Positions 56,033 to 63,539 of a stretch of 64,000 nt of DNA are shown one piece after another (the first letter of the stretch is position 1; each line of letters opens with the position of its first letter). Both the position numbers and the translations under genes were made by a program. Where the stretch lies: assembly GCF_034427455.1 (NCBI RefSeq), contig NZ_JAXQNN010000002.1:310001-374000 (forward strand), given 5' to 3'. The stretch comes from Jeotgalibacillus haloalkalitolerans (GTDB taxonomy: Bacteria; Bacillota; Bacilli; Bacillales; Jeotgalibacillaceae). Under the pieces are notes generated by a model. It was not told where the DNA came from, did not search any database, and saw only the letters and a program-made list of their open reading frames with translations.

Positions 56033-56063
56033 TAAAAAAACTCCCTTGATCTTAGGGAGTTTA
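56033..56063 (-). terminator. terminator of the FMN riboswitch
   Basis: Minus-strand stem AAACTCCCT / AGGGAGTTT with AAGATCA loop and T-run, between the aptamer and ribD: the expected FMN-bound OFF structure. Confidence 0.85.
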
Positions 56064-56108
56064 ATCATGACGAAATAAGCGTTCAACATTTCTGTTAAAA
56101 CGCAATTC

Positions 56109-56235
56109 CTTTCTCCCATCCAGACTTTAACTGTCGGCTTTGGAATTTCACCAAATCCACCGGTAACACCGGGTCACGGACTAAGAGCACATGCTCATCA
56201 CCGCCGGTAGGGAATTTCACCCTGCCCCGAAAGGT
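56109..56235 (-). ncRNA. FMN (RFN) riboswitch aptamer
   Basis: Minus strand shows the conserved RFN pieces in order: CTTTCGGGGCAGGGTGAAA, TTCCCTACCGGCGGTGATG, the variable AGCATGTGCT arm, AGTCCGTGACC, GGTGGATTTGGTGAAATTCC, AAAGCCGACAGTTAAAGTCT and GGATGGGAGAAAG. Controls the rib operon by transcription termination at 56033-56063. Confidence 0.97.
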
Positions 56236-56256
56236 ACGTTATTTTATTGTCTTACT

Positions 56257-56286
56257 ATTATGTCGGATTTCGCTCACATTTGTAAA
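56257..56286 (-). promoter_or_regulatory. promoter of the riboflavin operon
   Basis: Minus strand: TTTACA (56286-56281), 18-base spacer, CATAAT (56262-56257), about 20 bases before the aptamer. Confidence 0.7.
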
Positions 56287-56388
56287 GGAAACAGTGTTCA
56301 AATTAAGATTCTTTCTGAAAATTCTTTTCTCTTTAAAATGATTAAAGTAGAATTAAGGTATAAATTATTCTTTAAGGAGGGCTGTCAT

Positions 56389-57510
56389 ATGAAGGTTTTG
56401 CTCAAAGATGCAGTCGTATATCCAATTACTGCTTCAATGATTCAATACGGTGATGTATTAATTGAGAATGGAATCATAAAAGAAGTGAACGATACAATTT
56501 CAGGGCATCAGGATGCTAAGGTGATTGATTGCTCCGGACAGCATTTAACACCCGGACTAATCGATGTGCATACGCATCTTGGCCTTTATGATGAAGGGAC
56601 CGGCTGGGCTGGTAATGATGCGAACGAATCAATTGAACCGATGACACCTCACATCCGTGCAATTGACGGGGTATATCCTCTCGATGAAGGTTTTTTCAAT
56701 GCCCGGTCACATGGTGTGACGACGGTGAATATACTGCCGGGAAGTGCGAATGTGATCGGAGGTATTACAGCCATTATTAAGACCAACGGGAAAACCGTGC
56801 AATCAATGATTGTGAATCCGGAATCCGGACTCAAAATGGCACTTGGTGAAAATCCTAAACGGATGCATTCCAGCGGTTCAAATGATTCGATTACGCGAAT
56901 GGGTATTATGGGTATGTTAAGAGAACAGCTGTATCTGGCAAAAAACTTTGATGGAACAAACGATCTTCGTCTCAGTGCCCTTCAAAAGGCCTTAAGCAGG
57001 GAAATCCCTGTCAGGATTCATGCTCATCGTGCTGATGATATTGTGACAGCGATCAGACTTGCAGAAGAGTTTGACCTTGATCTGCGTATTGAACATTGTA
57101 CTGAAGGACATCTGATTACAGAAGAAGTAAAAAGGTCAGGAGCTAAAGTGTGTGTAGGACCAACATTCACACGTAAGTCAAAAGTTGAGCTGAGAAATAA
57201 ATCGTGGAAAACGTATCAGGTTTTATCTGACGCCGGAATTGAAGTCTCCATCACAACAGACCACCCTTATACTCCTATCCAATATTTAAACGTGTGTGCT
57301 GCAATTGCAGTAAGAGAAGGATTATCCATTCAGGCAGCACTCGAAGCCATTACAATTAATCCTGCGCGAAACCTTGGAATTGATCAGAAAATCGGCAGTA
57401 TAGAGCCCGGAAAAGAAGCTGATCTGGTCTTATGGAGCGAGCACCCGCTACATTTTATGTCTTCTCCTGTATTCACGATGATCAAAGGGGAAATCGTCTA
57501 TCAGGCCTGA
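56389..57510 (+). CDS. amidohydrolase family protein
   Basis: 373 residues with the metal site DVHTHLGL (His61, His63), IHAHRADD and IEHCTEGH for the second metal, and the catalytic Asp in TTDHPYTP. The C-terminus folds back as the usual small beta domain (IGSIEPGKEADLVLW, IKGEIVYQA). Closest in layout to imidazolonepropionase/dipeptidase-like amidohydrolases; substrate unknown. AAGGAGG eight bases before ATG 56389; the long open frame upstream to 56191 crosses the FMN riboswitch on the other strand and is not coding. Divergent from the rib operon. Confidence 0.86.
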   Translation: MKVLLKDAVVYPITASMIQYGDVLIENGIIKEVNDTISGHQDAKVIDCSGQHLTPGLIDVHTHLGLYDEGTGWAGNDANESIEPMTPHIRAIDGVYPLDEGFFNARSHGVTTVNILPGSANVIGGITAIIKTNGKTVQSMIVNPESGLKMALGENPKRMHSSGSNDSITRMGIMGMLREQLYLAKNFDGTNDLRLSALQKALSREIPVRIHAHRADDIVTAIRLAEEFDLDLRIEHCTEGHLITEEVKRSGAKVCVGPTFTRKSKVELRNKSWKTYQVLSDAGIEVSITTDHPYTPIQYLNVCAAIAVREGLSIQAALEAITINPARNLGIDQKIGSIEPGKEADLVLWSEHPLHFMSSPVFTMIKGEIVYQA

Positions 57511-57542
57511 AAAAATTATTTTTAAATAAGGCAAAAAAACTA

Positions 57543-57571
57543 TTCTCAAACCAATAAAAATTTTGTATGAT
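57543..57571 (+). promoter_or_regulatory. candidate promoter of the GNAT leader transcript
   Basis: TTCTCA (57543-57548), 17-base spacer, TATGAT (57566-57571). If used, the mRNA leader before the GNAT start is about 225 bases long. No terminator separates it from the amidohydrolase gene, so read-through is also possible. Confidence 0.5.
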
Positions 57572-57621
57572 TTAGATGCAAAGATGTAGAAGAAACTGAA
57601 TAAGTTTACGATACAAAGATG

Positions 57622-57797
57622 CCATAAGACTGTCATATGAGTCTGTTATGGAGGGAAGGCAAATGGTGCGCCACCAGCTGATCAGCTGGTTCTAGTGGGT
57701 TCGATTCCCACCCCGAAATTTTTTATGAACGCAATGAAAAATTTCGAGGGTGGTGTACTACAGTTCCTGTCAGGATACTGCCCTTTTTTGGAGGGCA
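57622..57797 (+). promoter_or_regulatory. structured attenuator-like leader of the GNAT gene
   Basis: Six hairpins in 176 bases: H1 57622-57651 (CCATAA/TTATGG); H2 57673-57690 (perfect palindrome around CCAGCTGATCAGCTGG) inside the leader ORF; H3 57695-57711 (GTGGG/CCCAC with loop TTCGATT, identical in form to a tRNA T-arm); H4 57708-57753 (16 pairs, one bulged A), which shares CCAC with H3 and so excludes it; H5 57761-57780; H6 57779-57797 (TGCCCT/AGGGCA), which buries the GNAT Shine-Dalgarno GGAGGG. Read as translational attenuation controlled by ribosome position on the leader ORF. Confidence 0.6.
57663..57695 (+). CDS. leader peptide MVRHQLISWF (10 aa)
   Basis: Ten-codon ORF with a perfect Shine-Dalgarno GGAGGG (57650-57655) seven bases before its ATG, ending in TAG at the foot of hairpin H3. 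Too strong a ribosome site to be accidental in a non-coding leader. By analogy with erm, cat and msr leaders, stalling of a ribosome here would melt H2/H3 and re-pair the downstream hairpins. The sequence itself is not one I recognise. Confidence 0.55.
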   Translation: MVRHQLISWF

Positions 57798-57802
57798 AAA
57801 CC

Positions 57803-58354
57803 ATGATTAAAAAACGTGACGTACACGAGAGCCAGGCTCTGTTTGAGCTAATGACGCATCCCGACGTATTCCCATATGTCAGACAAAAAGCTTCATCTTC
57901 TGAAGAATTATTGTTTATGATTAAACAAATGATTGAAGCTGAAGAACGCGGTGAAATTATTTCAAGAACCATTCTTGATGAATGGGGAAATCCCGCAGGT
58001 ACGATCAGTTTATTTGATGTGCAGAATAATAGTGGATTTTTAGGCACTTGGCTTGGAAAGCCTTATCACGGTCTGGGTTATAATCAGGCTGCAAAAGAAG
58101 CTTTTTTCAATGAGCTCTTTTACGAACTTGGAATCGAAAACGTCTATCTGAGAATCAGAAAAACGAATGTGAGATCACAAAAGGCTGCTGAGAAGCTTCC
58201 TTACGTAGTCTCTGCCAATGAAACGAATAAAGCTTTATATAATGAAATTAATAAAGAAGAAGATCTATTTAATCTGTATGTCATTTCAAAAGACTTATAT
58301 ACACTTGTCCACATGCGTACACAGGATGAAACTGAAAATGCACTGGAAGCATAA
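57803..58354 (+). CDS. GNAT-family N-acetyltransferase
   Basis: 183 residues of the RimJ-like GNAT class: MIKKRDVHESQALFELMTHP at the N-terminus, TISLFDVQNNSGFLGTWLGKP strands and the acetyl-CoA loop region YHGLGYNQAAKEAFFNE near 93-109, then VYLRIRKTNVRSQKAAEKL. Substrate unknown (protein N-terminus, antibiotic or small amine). The start is ATG 57803 after GGAGGG; the frame is open back to 57695, but those codons lie in the structured leader. Placed behind an attenuator-like leader, so expression may be induced by ribosome stalling. Confidence 0.85.
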   Translation: MIKKRDVHESQALFELMTHPDVFPYVRQKASSSEELLFMIKQMIEAEERGEIISRTILDEWGNPAGTISLFDVQNNSGFLGTWLGKPYHGLGYNQAAKEAFFNELFYELGIENVYLRIRKTNVRSQKAAEKLPYVVSANETNKALYNEINKEEDLFNLYVISKDLYTLVHMRTQDETENALEA

Positions 58355-58387
58355 AAATCACCGGACCTTTGCCCGGTGATTTTTTTA
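58353..58387. terminator. bidirectional terminator after the GNAT gene
   Basis: Stem AAATCACCGG / CCGGTGATTT with an ACCTTTGC loop and seven T; convergent with the next gene. Confidence 0.92.
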
Positions 58388-59032
58388 TGCTCTATTTAAT
58401 GCTGTGATCATATCTTCTTCATCATTTAAAATTTCAACCGCTTTATTGTTCAGATTCTCATGATCGAGTGCCAAAACCAGCACTTCCGCTACATCGCTTC
58501 TTGTAATCTCACCCTGCCTGTCATCAAGCACTTCAGCAGCTCTGATTTTATCTGTTCCTTTTTCATCAGTAAGCAGTCCGGGTCTGATAATTGAGTAATT
58601 TAATCCGCTATTTTCAAGGTGCTGATCAGCTGCATGCTTCGCTTTGTAATAATCTTCCATATCATCACTTATATCCATGGATGATAAATCACCTGCGCCT
58701 ATTGCGCTCAGCATGACGAATTTTTTTACACCTTTTTTAACAGCAAGATCGATTGCTTTAATCGCACCTTCTTCATCAACTGATTTAGTCTTCTCAGGTC
58801 CCGTATGGCCTCCCGACCCGGCTGCGAAAATAACCGCATCAACCTCTTCATATGCTTTTTCAAAATCACCTTCAAGGTTACCCAATACAGGCAGTCCGCC
58901 AAGCTTTTCAATTTCCCCGAACTGTGATTCTGTTCTGACCATACCTCTTGCATAATATTTATTTTTTTTAGCCAGCTTATCAACCGTTAATCTTCCTGTT
59001 GTACCATTTGCACCGATTACAAGAACATCCAT
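58385..59032 (-). CDS. yhfK: NAD(P)-binding protein, YhfK-type atypical SDR
   Basis: 215 residues with the NmrA/atypical-SDR cofactor motif VLVIGANGTTGRL at the N-terminus, AVIFAAGSGG near 70, KFVMLSAIGAG and the active-site YYKAKHAAD, NYSIIRPGLLTDE. Matches B. subtilis YhfK in length and layout; substrate unknown. GGAGG nine bases before ATG 59032 excludes the seven codons upstream. Confidence 0.85.
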   Translation of the reverse strand: MDVLVIGANGTTGRLTVDKLAKKNKYYARGMVRTESQFGEIEKLGGLPVLGNLEGDFEKAYEEVDAVIFAAGSGGHTGPEKTKSVDEEGAIKAIDLAVKKGVKKFVMLSAIGAGDLSSMDISDDMEDYYKAKHAADQHLENSGLNYSIIRPGLLTDEKGTDKIRAAEVLDDRQGEITRSDVAEVLVLALDHENLNNKAVEILNDEEDMITALNRA

Positions 59033-59108
59033 TATATGATTCCTCCATTTCATGTAATGGTTCTCTTTTCCCGATCTGAAAACTGATAAACGGATGACCG
59101 GACATATG

Positions 59109-59143
59109 AAAAAACAGCGGACAAATTAATGTCCGCTGTTTTT
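59109..59143 (-). terminator. terminator after the MurG-like gene
   Basis: Stem AAAACAGCGGACA / TGTCCGCTGTTTT with AATTAA loop, overlapping the stop codon; T-run on the minus strand. Confidence 0.9.
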
Positions 59144-60202
59144 AGATAACCTTGTGATTTCTTCAGCCATTTGACTGATTGTATATGATGTTGGTGCCTC
59201 ATCCATTTTTTCAATCATGGTCCACTGCTGATCTCTTAACTGTCTGACAGCAGTCAGCAGTGTCTCAGTTGTTAATTCTTCTTCTTCAAGCTTTAATGCA
59301 AACCCCTGTTGAACAAATGAATTTGCATTCAGAATCTGATCTCCCCTGCTCGCTTCTTTTGAGAGCGGGATCAGAATCATTGGTTTTTTTAATGCAAGAA
59401 ATTCAAATATAGAGTTAGAACCCGCCCTTGAAATGACTAAGTCAGATGCGGCAATCAGGTCGGGCAGTTCATTGGAAACAAATTCATATTGAATGTAATC
59501 AGGATGATCATTTTTGATCACATTTCCTTTTCCGCATAGATGAATGATTGAATAATGTTCAATTAAATCAGGCAATGCATCCCGGACTGTTTCATTAATA
59601 CCTTTTGCACCTAGGCTTCCACCCATAATCAGGATCACGGGTTTTTTCTGGTCAAGCCCTGCAAACGTCATACCTTTTTCTCTTTTACCGCTGAAAAGCT
59701 CCTCACGGATGACGGCTCCTGCACACGTGGATTTTTCTGCTGGTACATATTGAAGTGTTTCTTTAAAAGTCGTGTAAATCTTAGTGGCAAAAGGCATTGC
59801 CAGCTTATTTGCAAGTCCTGGCGTTACATCAGATTCATGGATTGCCACCGGGACTCCAGCCATTTTAGCAGCAAGTAATACAGGGACAGAAACAAATCCG
59901 CCTTTTGAAAAAATCACATCAGGTTTGATCTTTTTAATTTTCATATATGCCTGTACCGTTCCTGCTAAAACACGGAAAGGATCTGTAAAGTTTTTCAGAG
60001 AGAAATATCTTCTTAATTTCCCGCTTGAAATCCCGTAATAGGGAACATCCGGGAATTTTTCAGTTATAATATCTTTTTCAATTCCATCATGTGACCCGAT
60101 ATAGGACACCTGCCATTTATTTTTCAGAAATTCAGGGATAAGTGCAGTGTTCACTGAGACGTGACCTGCTGATCCTCCACCGGTAAATAATATTTTATTC
60201 AT
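59126..60202 (-). CDS. MurG-like UDP-GlcNAc transferase
   Basis: 358-residue GT-B glycosyltransferase: N-terminal [44 protein letters not shown]-terminal [38 protein letters not shown] and RGDQILNA. These are MurG motifs (lipid I to lipid II), but the gene is outside a dcw cluster, so it may be a second copy. The TTG at 60214 is open; GGAG right before ATG 60202 is close (six bases), so the start is fairly certain. 46 bases after the carotenoid desaturase gene on the same strand. Confidence 0.82.
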   Translation of the reverse strand: MNKILFTGGGSAGHVSVNTALIPEFLKNKWQVSYIGSHDGIEKDIITEKFPDVPYYGISSGKLRRYFSLKNFTDPFRVLAGTVQAYMKIKKIKPDVIFSKGGFVSVPVLLAAKMAGVPVAIHESDVTPGLANKLAMPFATKIYTTFKETLQYVPAEKSTCAGAVIREELFSGKREKGMTFAGLDQKKPVILIMGGSLGAKGINETVRDALPDLIEHYSIIHLCGKGNVIKNDHPDYIQYEFVSNELPDLIAASDLVISRAGSNSIFEFLALKKPMILIPLSKEASRGDQILNANSFVQQGFALKLEEEELTTETLLTAVRQLRDQQWTMIEKMDEAPTSYTISQMAEEITRLSKNSGH

Positions 60203-60248
60203 GTGATACTCCAATCTAAAAGTTCATTACCAATCTATTATACCTGAA

Positions 60249-61721
60249 TCAGTTGAAACGAAAAGAGCCGTTTCCCTTTATAATTGAATCTGCTACATTC
60301 AGCCCACTCATGACTACCATTGGAGATCCTCCTCCGGGGTGTGTGGACCCACCGGTATAATAAAGGTTGTGAATAAATTTACTCTTATTTCCCGGTCTTA
60401 AAAAAGCATCTTTCATTGAGTTCGATGAAATTCCGTAAATTGAACCTTTGTAGGCATGAAAAAGATGTTTTAGCGAATCAGGTGTAAATAACTTCTCACA
60501 TTCAAGTTGTTCACGGATTGGAATCCCCTTCTTTTCAAGTGTACGGTAAACCTTCTCTTTATATGAATGAATATCCGGTATGTGTGCTGCAGGTGCATTG
60601 ATCAGAATAAATAAGTTACTGCCCTTTGATACCGTTCTGTCTGTATATGCACTGTGACTGATATAAATTGTTGGATCATCAGGCAATTTTTTATGTTTGA
60701 AAATATCCTCAAATTCCTTGTTGTAATCCTCAGGGAAATATACCTGATGATGATGAATATCAGGCTGAAATTCTTTCAGGCCGGCCAGAATAACAAAAGC
60801 AGAAATTGAAGGTTCATATTGATCAAGCTTTTGATCCGGTAAGCCTGGACGGTCGGCTTCCTTGATCAGATTTTTTGTGGAAGTGACATAGTCACCATTT
60901 ATCACAATTTGATCAAATTCAAAAATTGTTCCGCTATCAGTTATTAAGCCATATGCAGTTTTTTCTTCTACCAACAGTTCTTTGACGGTTTCATTGTAAA
61001 GGATTTTGCCGCCAAGCCTGTTGAATACATCTTCAAATGCCTCAGCAATTTTTGTATTCCCACCCTTAACGGTAAAAACACCTGACACCATTTCAAGATA
61101 CCCAATCATCGCAAACGTTGCAGGACTCTTGTATGGGGATGAACCGATATATGTAGCATAGCGATTAAAGACTTTTTGCAGATCAGGATGGGAAAAGTAT
61201 TTCTGATTAAAATGAGCCAGCTTTTCAAAAGGTCTCACACGCATAAATGCTTTTGCCATTTCGGGATCCATGAAATCTTTCAGCGATGTGATGGCTTTTG
61301 GAAAAAAAGCCTTTTCTGAGATTTTATAAAGACGTTCAATTTCCTTTAAATAATCCCAATATACAGAAGCGGCACCAGGATCAATTTCGGTAAGCTGTCT
61401 GATCATTTCATCAGGATGAACAGATTGGGTAAATACTGTACCATCCGGAAAAATATTTTTTGTATGACGTTCAAGTCTCATAAATGTCAGATAATCTTTC
61501 AGATTGAATCCTGTGTTTTGCAGAACATTTTCAAAAACCCAGGGCATTGTAATGGTATTCGGTCCAAAGTCAAAGTGGTACTCTCCCATTTTGACTGGCA
61601 TCATTTTTCCCCCGGCATGCCGGTTTTTTTCAATGATCGTCACTTGATATCCCTTTGACTGAAGTCTGATGGCAGCTGCGAGTCCACCCAGACCTGCTCC
61701 GACTATACAAATATTTTTCAA
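60249..61721 (-). CDS. crtP: carotenoid desaturase/oxidase of the CrtP (CrtNb) type
   Basis: 490 residues. FAD motif IVGAGLGGLAAAIRLQSKG at the N-terminus, HAGGKM, DFGPNTITMPWVFE and the C-terminal YYTGGSTHPGGGSPMVVMSG flavin signature. LPDDPTIYIS and YKGSIYGISS agree with recalled S. aureus CrtP, which oxidises the terminal methyl of C30 carotenoids. The start is TTG 61721: it overlaps the previous stop as TTGA and follows AAGGGGAG. The frame is open to 61742. CrtN-type desaturase or CrtP oxidase cannot be fully separated by eye. Confidence 0.85.
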   Translation of the reverse strand: MKNICIVGAGLGGLAAAIRLQSKGYQVTIIEKNRHAGGKMMPVKMGEYHFDFGPNTITMPWVFENVLQNTGFNLKDYLTFMRLERHTKNIFPDGTVFTQSVHPDEMIRQLTEIDPGAASVYWDYLKEIERLYKISEKAFFPKAITSLKDFMDPEMAKAFMRVRPFEKLAHFNQKYFSHPDLQKVFNRYATYIGSSPYKSPATFAMIGYLEMVSGVFTVKGGNTKIAEAFEDVFNRLGGKILYNETVKELLVEEKTAYGLITDSGTIFEFDQIVINGDYVTSTKNLIKEADRPGLPDQKLDQYEPSISAFVILAGLKEFQPDIHHHQVYFPEDYNKEFEDIFKHKKLPDDPTIYISHSAYTDRTVSKGSNLFILINAPAAHIPDIHSYKEKVYRTLEKKGIPIREQLECEKLFTPDSLKHLFHAYKGSIYGISSNSMKDAFLRPGNKSKFIHNLYYTGGSTHPGGGSPMVVMSGLNVADSIIKGNGSFRFN

Positions 61722-62806
61722 CGGTAGATTCTCCCCTTCCACGTGTAACCACTGCCAGTTATTCCTTTAATTGCTGCCGTAAACAATAGAATGACTAATG
61801 CAATTGCTGATATCGGCATCAGAAGAAAGTGCAGCTTTGATTGCCCGGTAGCCAGGTCGATTAAAAATGTCTGCATAAAGATCAGCAGCAGCGGCAGACA
61901 CCACAGCCATTCCTGATAGATTATTCCGTAAAAGAAAAAAACTAGCGGCAAGAAATAAAAACTGATATAGAACAATGCGACAATCACTGCTCCAGGCACA
62001 GAACGTCCAAGTCCAGTGAAAATATTTTTAGTGAACCCTTCCCAGACTTCTGCATTCGTTTCATACATATCACATGATATTGAGTTTGTAATATTACTTA
62101 ATATACACCTGTAGCCATTGCGCTTTAATACTCTTGTCAGGTGAATATCCTCCACTAGTGAATTCCTGACAGTTTCATGGCCGCCTGACTGGACATAAGC
62201 GTTTTTATCAAATAACATGAATGCACCATGAGCAGCAGTAAATGCAGGCTTTTTGGTGAAATTTGCTACTGCATTCGGTAAATGAAAGAATACAAAAAAA
62301 TGCTGCATTGGAACGAGTAATTTTGCAAGAAACGTTTTTGCCGGAAATCGGGGGAATCCCGTAATCAGACCTGCTTTATTTTTTTTAAGCAGGTAAAGTG
62401 CTTTTAAAACAGCATCTGGTTCCACTCTAACATCCGCATCAATAAAACAGTAATAGTCCCCAGTTGCCTCTTTACTTAACTGATAGCATGCGTATACTTT
62501 CCCTACCCACTGTTCAGGTAACGGCTTCCCCTGAATCACTTTAATATCGCTGCTGAATTGTTCGAGTATGCTTTCAGTTTGATCTTCAGAATGATCATTT
62601 AATACAATAATCTCTTTGTTGGCATATGAAGTATCCAATATAGACTGAATAACTCCGGCTGCGTTGCCTTCTTCATTTCTCATTGGAATTAAAAAAGATA
62701 TCCTAGAAGACTGGTCGTCTGTTCTATTTTTTAACCTGGGCATTGTGAGGATATTCAGGATTGTCAGCAGCAAAAAAATCAATAATATACATATATAAAT
62801 AACCAC
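61718..62806 (-). CDS. membrane glycosyltransferase family 2, CrtQ-like
   Basis: 362 residues: N-terminal membrane helix (about 2-20), GT2 domain with FLIPMRNEEGNAAGVIQSIL, DxD-type metal motif CFIDADVRVEPDA, GAFMLFDKNAY, and VEDIHLTRVLKRNGYR, then about three C-terminal membrane helices. Fits the glycosyltransferase of staphyloxanthin-like C30 carotenoid pathways (CrtQ). GTG start eight bases after AGGAGG. Coupled to crtP by a four-base overlap. Confidence 0.85.
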   Translation of the reverse strand: MVIYICILLIFLLLTILNILTMPRLKNRTDDQSSRISFLIPMRNEEGNAAGVIQSILDTSYANKEIIVLNDHSEDQTESILEQFSSDIKVIQGKPLPEQWVGKVYACYQLSKEATGDYYCFIDADVRVEPDAVLKALYLLKKNKAGLITGFPRFPAKTFLAKLLVPMQHFFVFFHLPNAVANFTKKPAFTAAHGAFMLFDKNAYVQSGGHETVRNSLVEDIHLTRVLKRNGYRCILSNITNSISCDMYETNAEVWEGFTKNIFTGLGRSVPGAVIVALFYISFYFLPLVFFFYGIIYQEWLWCLPLLLIFMQTFLIDLATGQSKLHFLLMPISAIALVILLFTAAIKGITGSGYTWKGRIYR

Positions 62807-62834
62807 GTCTCAATCCTCCTTCGGGCTTATGCAG

Positions 62835-63539
62835 TTACTTTCTCTTTAAAGCCTCAAGCCATTCACTGGAGGTTTTAAAGCCTTTCACAAATCCTTTAAA
62901 GTGATGTAGCTCTTCATTGATAATATCTGCTTTCATCTGATCGAGCGACTGCTCAAGTGATTGCCGCAAAACGTCACTTTTTTCTTTTCGGTTCAGGCTG
63001 GTAAGCGCTTCAGACTGAATCGGCTGCCCTATTGTAATAAAGAGCTCGGGACGCTGATCATGACGAAAAGTATAACAGGCTGAAACCGGAATGATTTCTG
63101 CATCCGGATTTTTTTCTGCCAGATAGGCAGGGCCGTTCATAAATGATAGCGGCCGTTTATCCAGATGCTCTTCTTTACCCTGCGGAAAAATCCACACAGA
63201 CTTTTGATCTTTTAATAACTGATCAGCGAATTGCAGACTTCTGATTAGAGATTTCGGTGATTCAGGATCAACCGGAAATGCGCCGATCTTTGAGAAAAAA
63301 GTAAACTTTTCAATACCGTCCCTACTCATCATGGCGTAGGCATCTTCATGTAATAAATATCGGTTAAGATAAAAAACAATTAAACCATCCCACCAGCTCG
63401 AATGATTCATAATATATAACCTTGCTTTATCAGAAGACTGATGCTGATTATGGATGTAGACTCTGTAAAAATGCTTTTTTAATTGCCAGGTTAAATATTT
63501 TCCGAGTATATATTCAGTTCGGGAAGATTTGTTATTCAT
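62835..63539 (-). CDS. PlsC-type acyltransferase of the carotenoid operon
   Basis: 234 residues with acyltransferase block I NHSSWWDG (HX4D) and block III FPQGKEE, the 1-acylglycerol-phosphate acyltransferase fold. In this operon it probably esterifies the glycosylated carotenoid with a fatty acid, the role CrtO plays in staphyloxanthin. GGAGG precedes ATG 63539, which overlaps the preceding stop as ATGA; longer open frame upstream to 63692 lies in that gene. Confidence 0.83.
   Translation of the reverse strand: MNNKSSRTEYILGKYLTWQLKKHFYRVYIHNQHQSSDKARLYIMNHSSWWDGLIVFYLNRYLLHEDAYAMMSRDGIEKFTFFSKIGAFPVDPESPKSLIRSLQFADQLLKDQKSVWIFPQGKEEHLDKRPLSFMNGPAYLAEKNPDAEIIPVSACYTFRHDQRPELFITIGQPIQSEALTSLNRKEKSDVLRQSLEQSLDQMKADIINEELHHFKGFVKGFKTSSEWLEALKRK

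Noticed and set aside
56191-56388. N-terminal extension of the amidohydrolase
   Set aside because: These codons lie antisense to the FMN riboswitch and its promoter; a strong Shine-Dalgarno marks ATG 56389.
57663-57720. A tRNA gene ending in GGTTCGATTCCCACC
   Set aside because: Only a T-arm-like hairpin is present; no acceptor stem, D-arm or proper seven-base anticodon loop can be drawn, and the segment is explained better as a leader ORF with hairpins.
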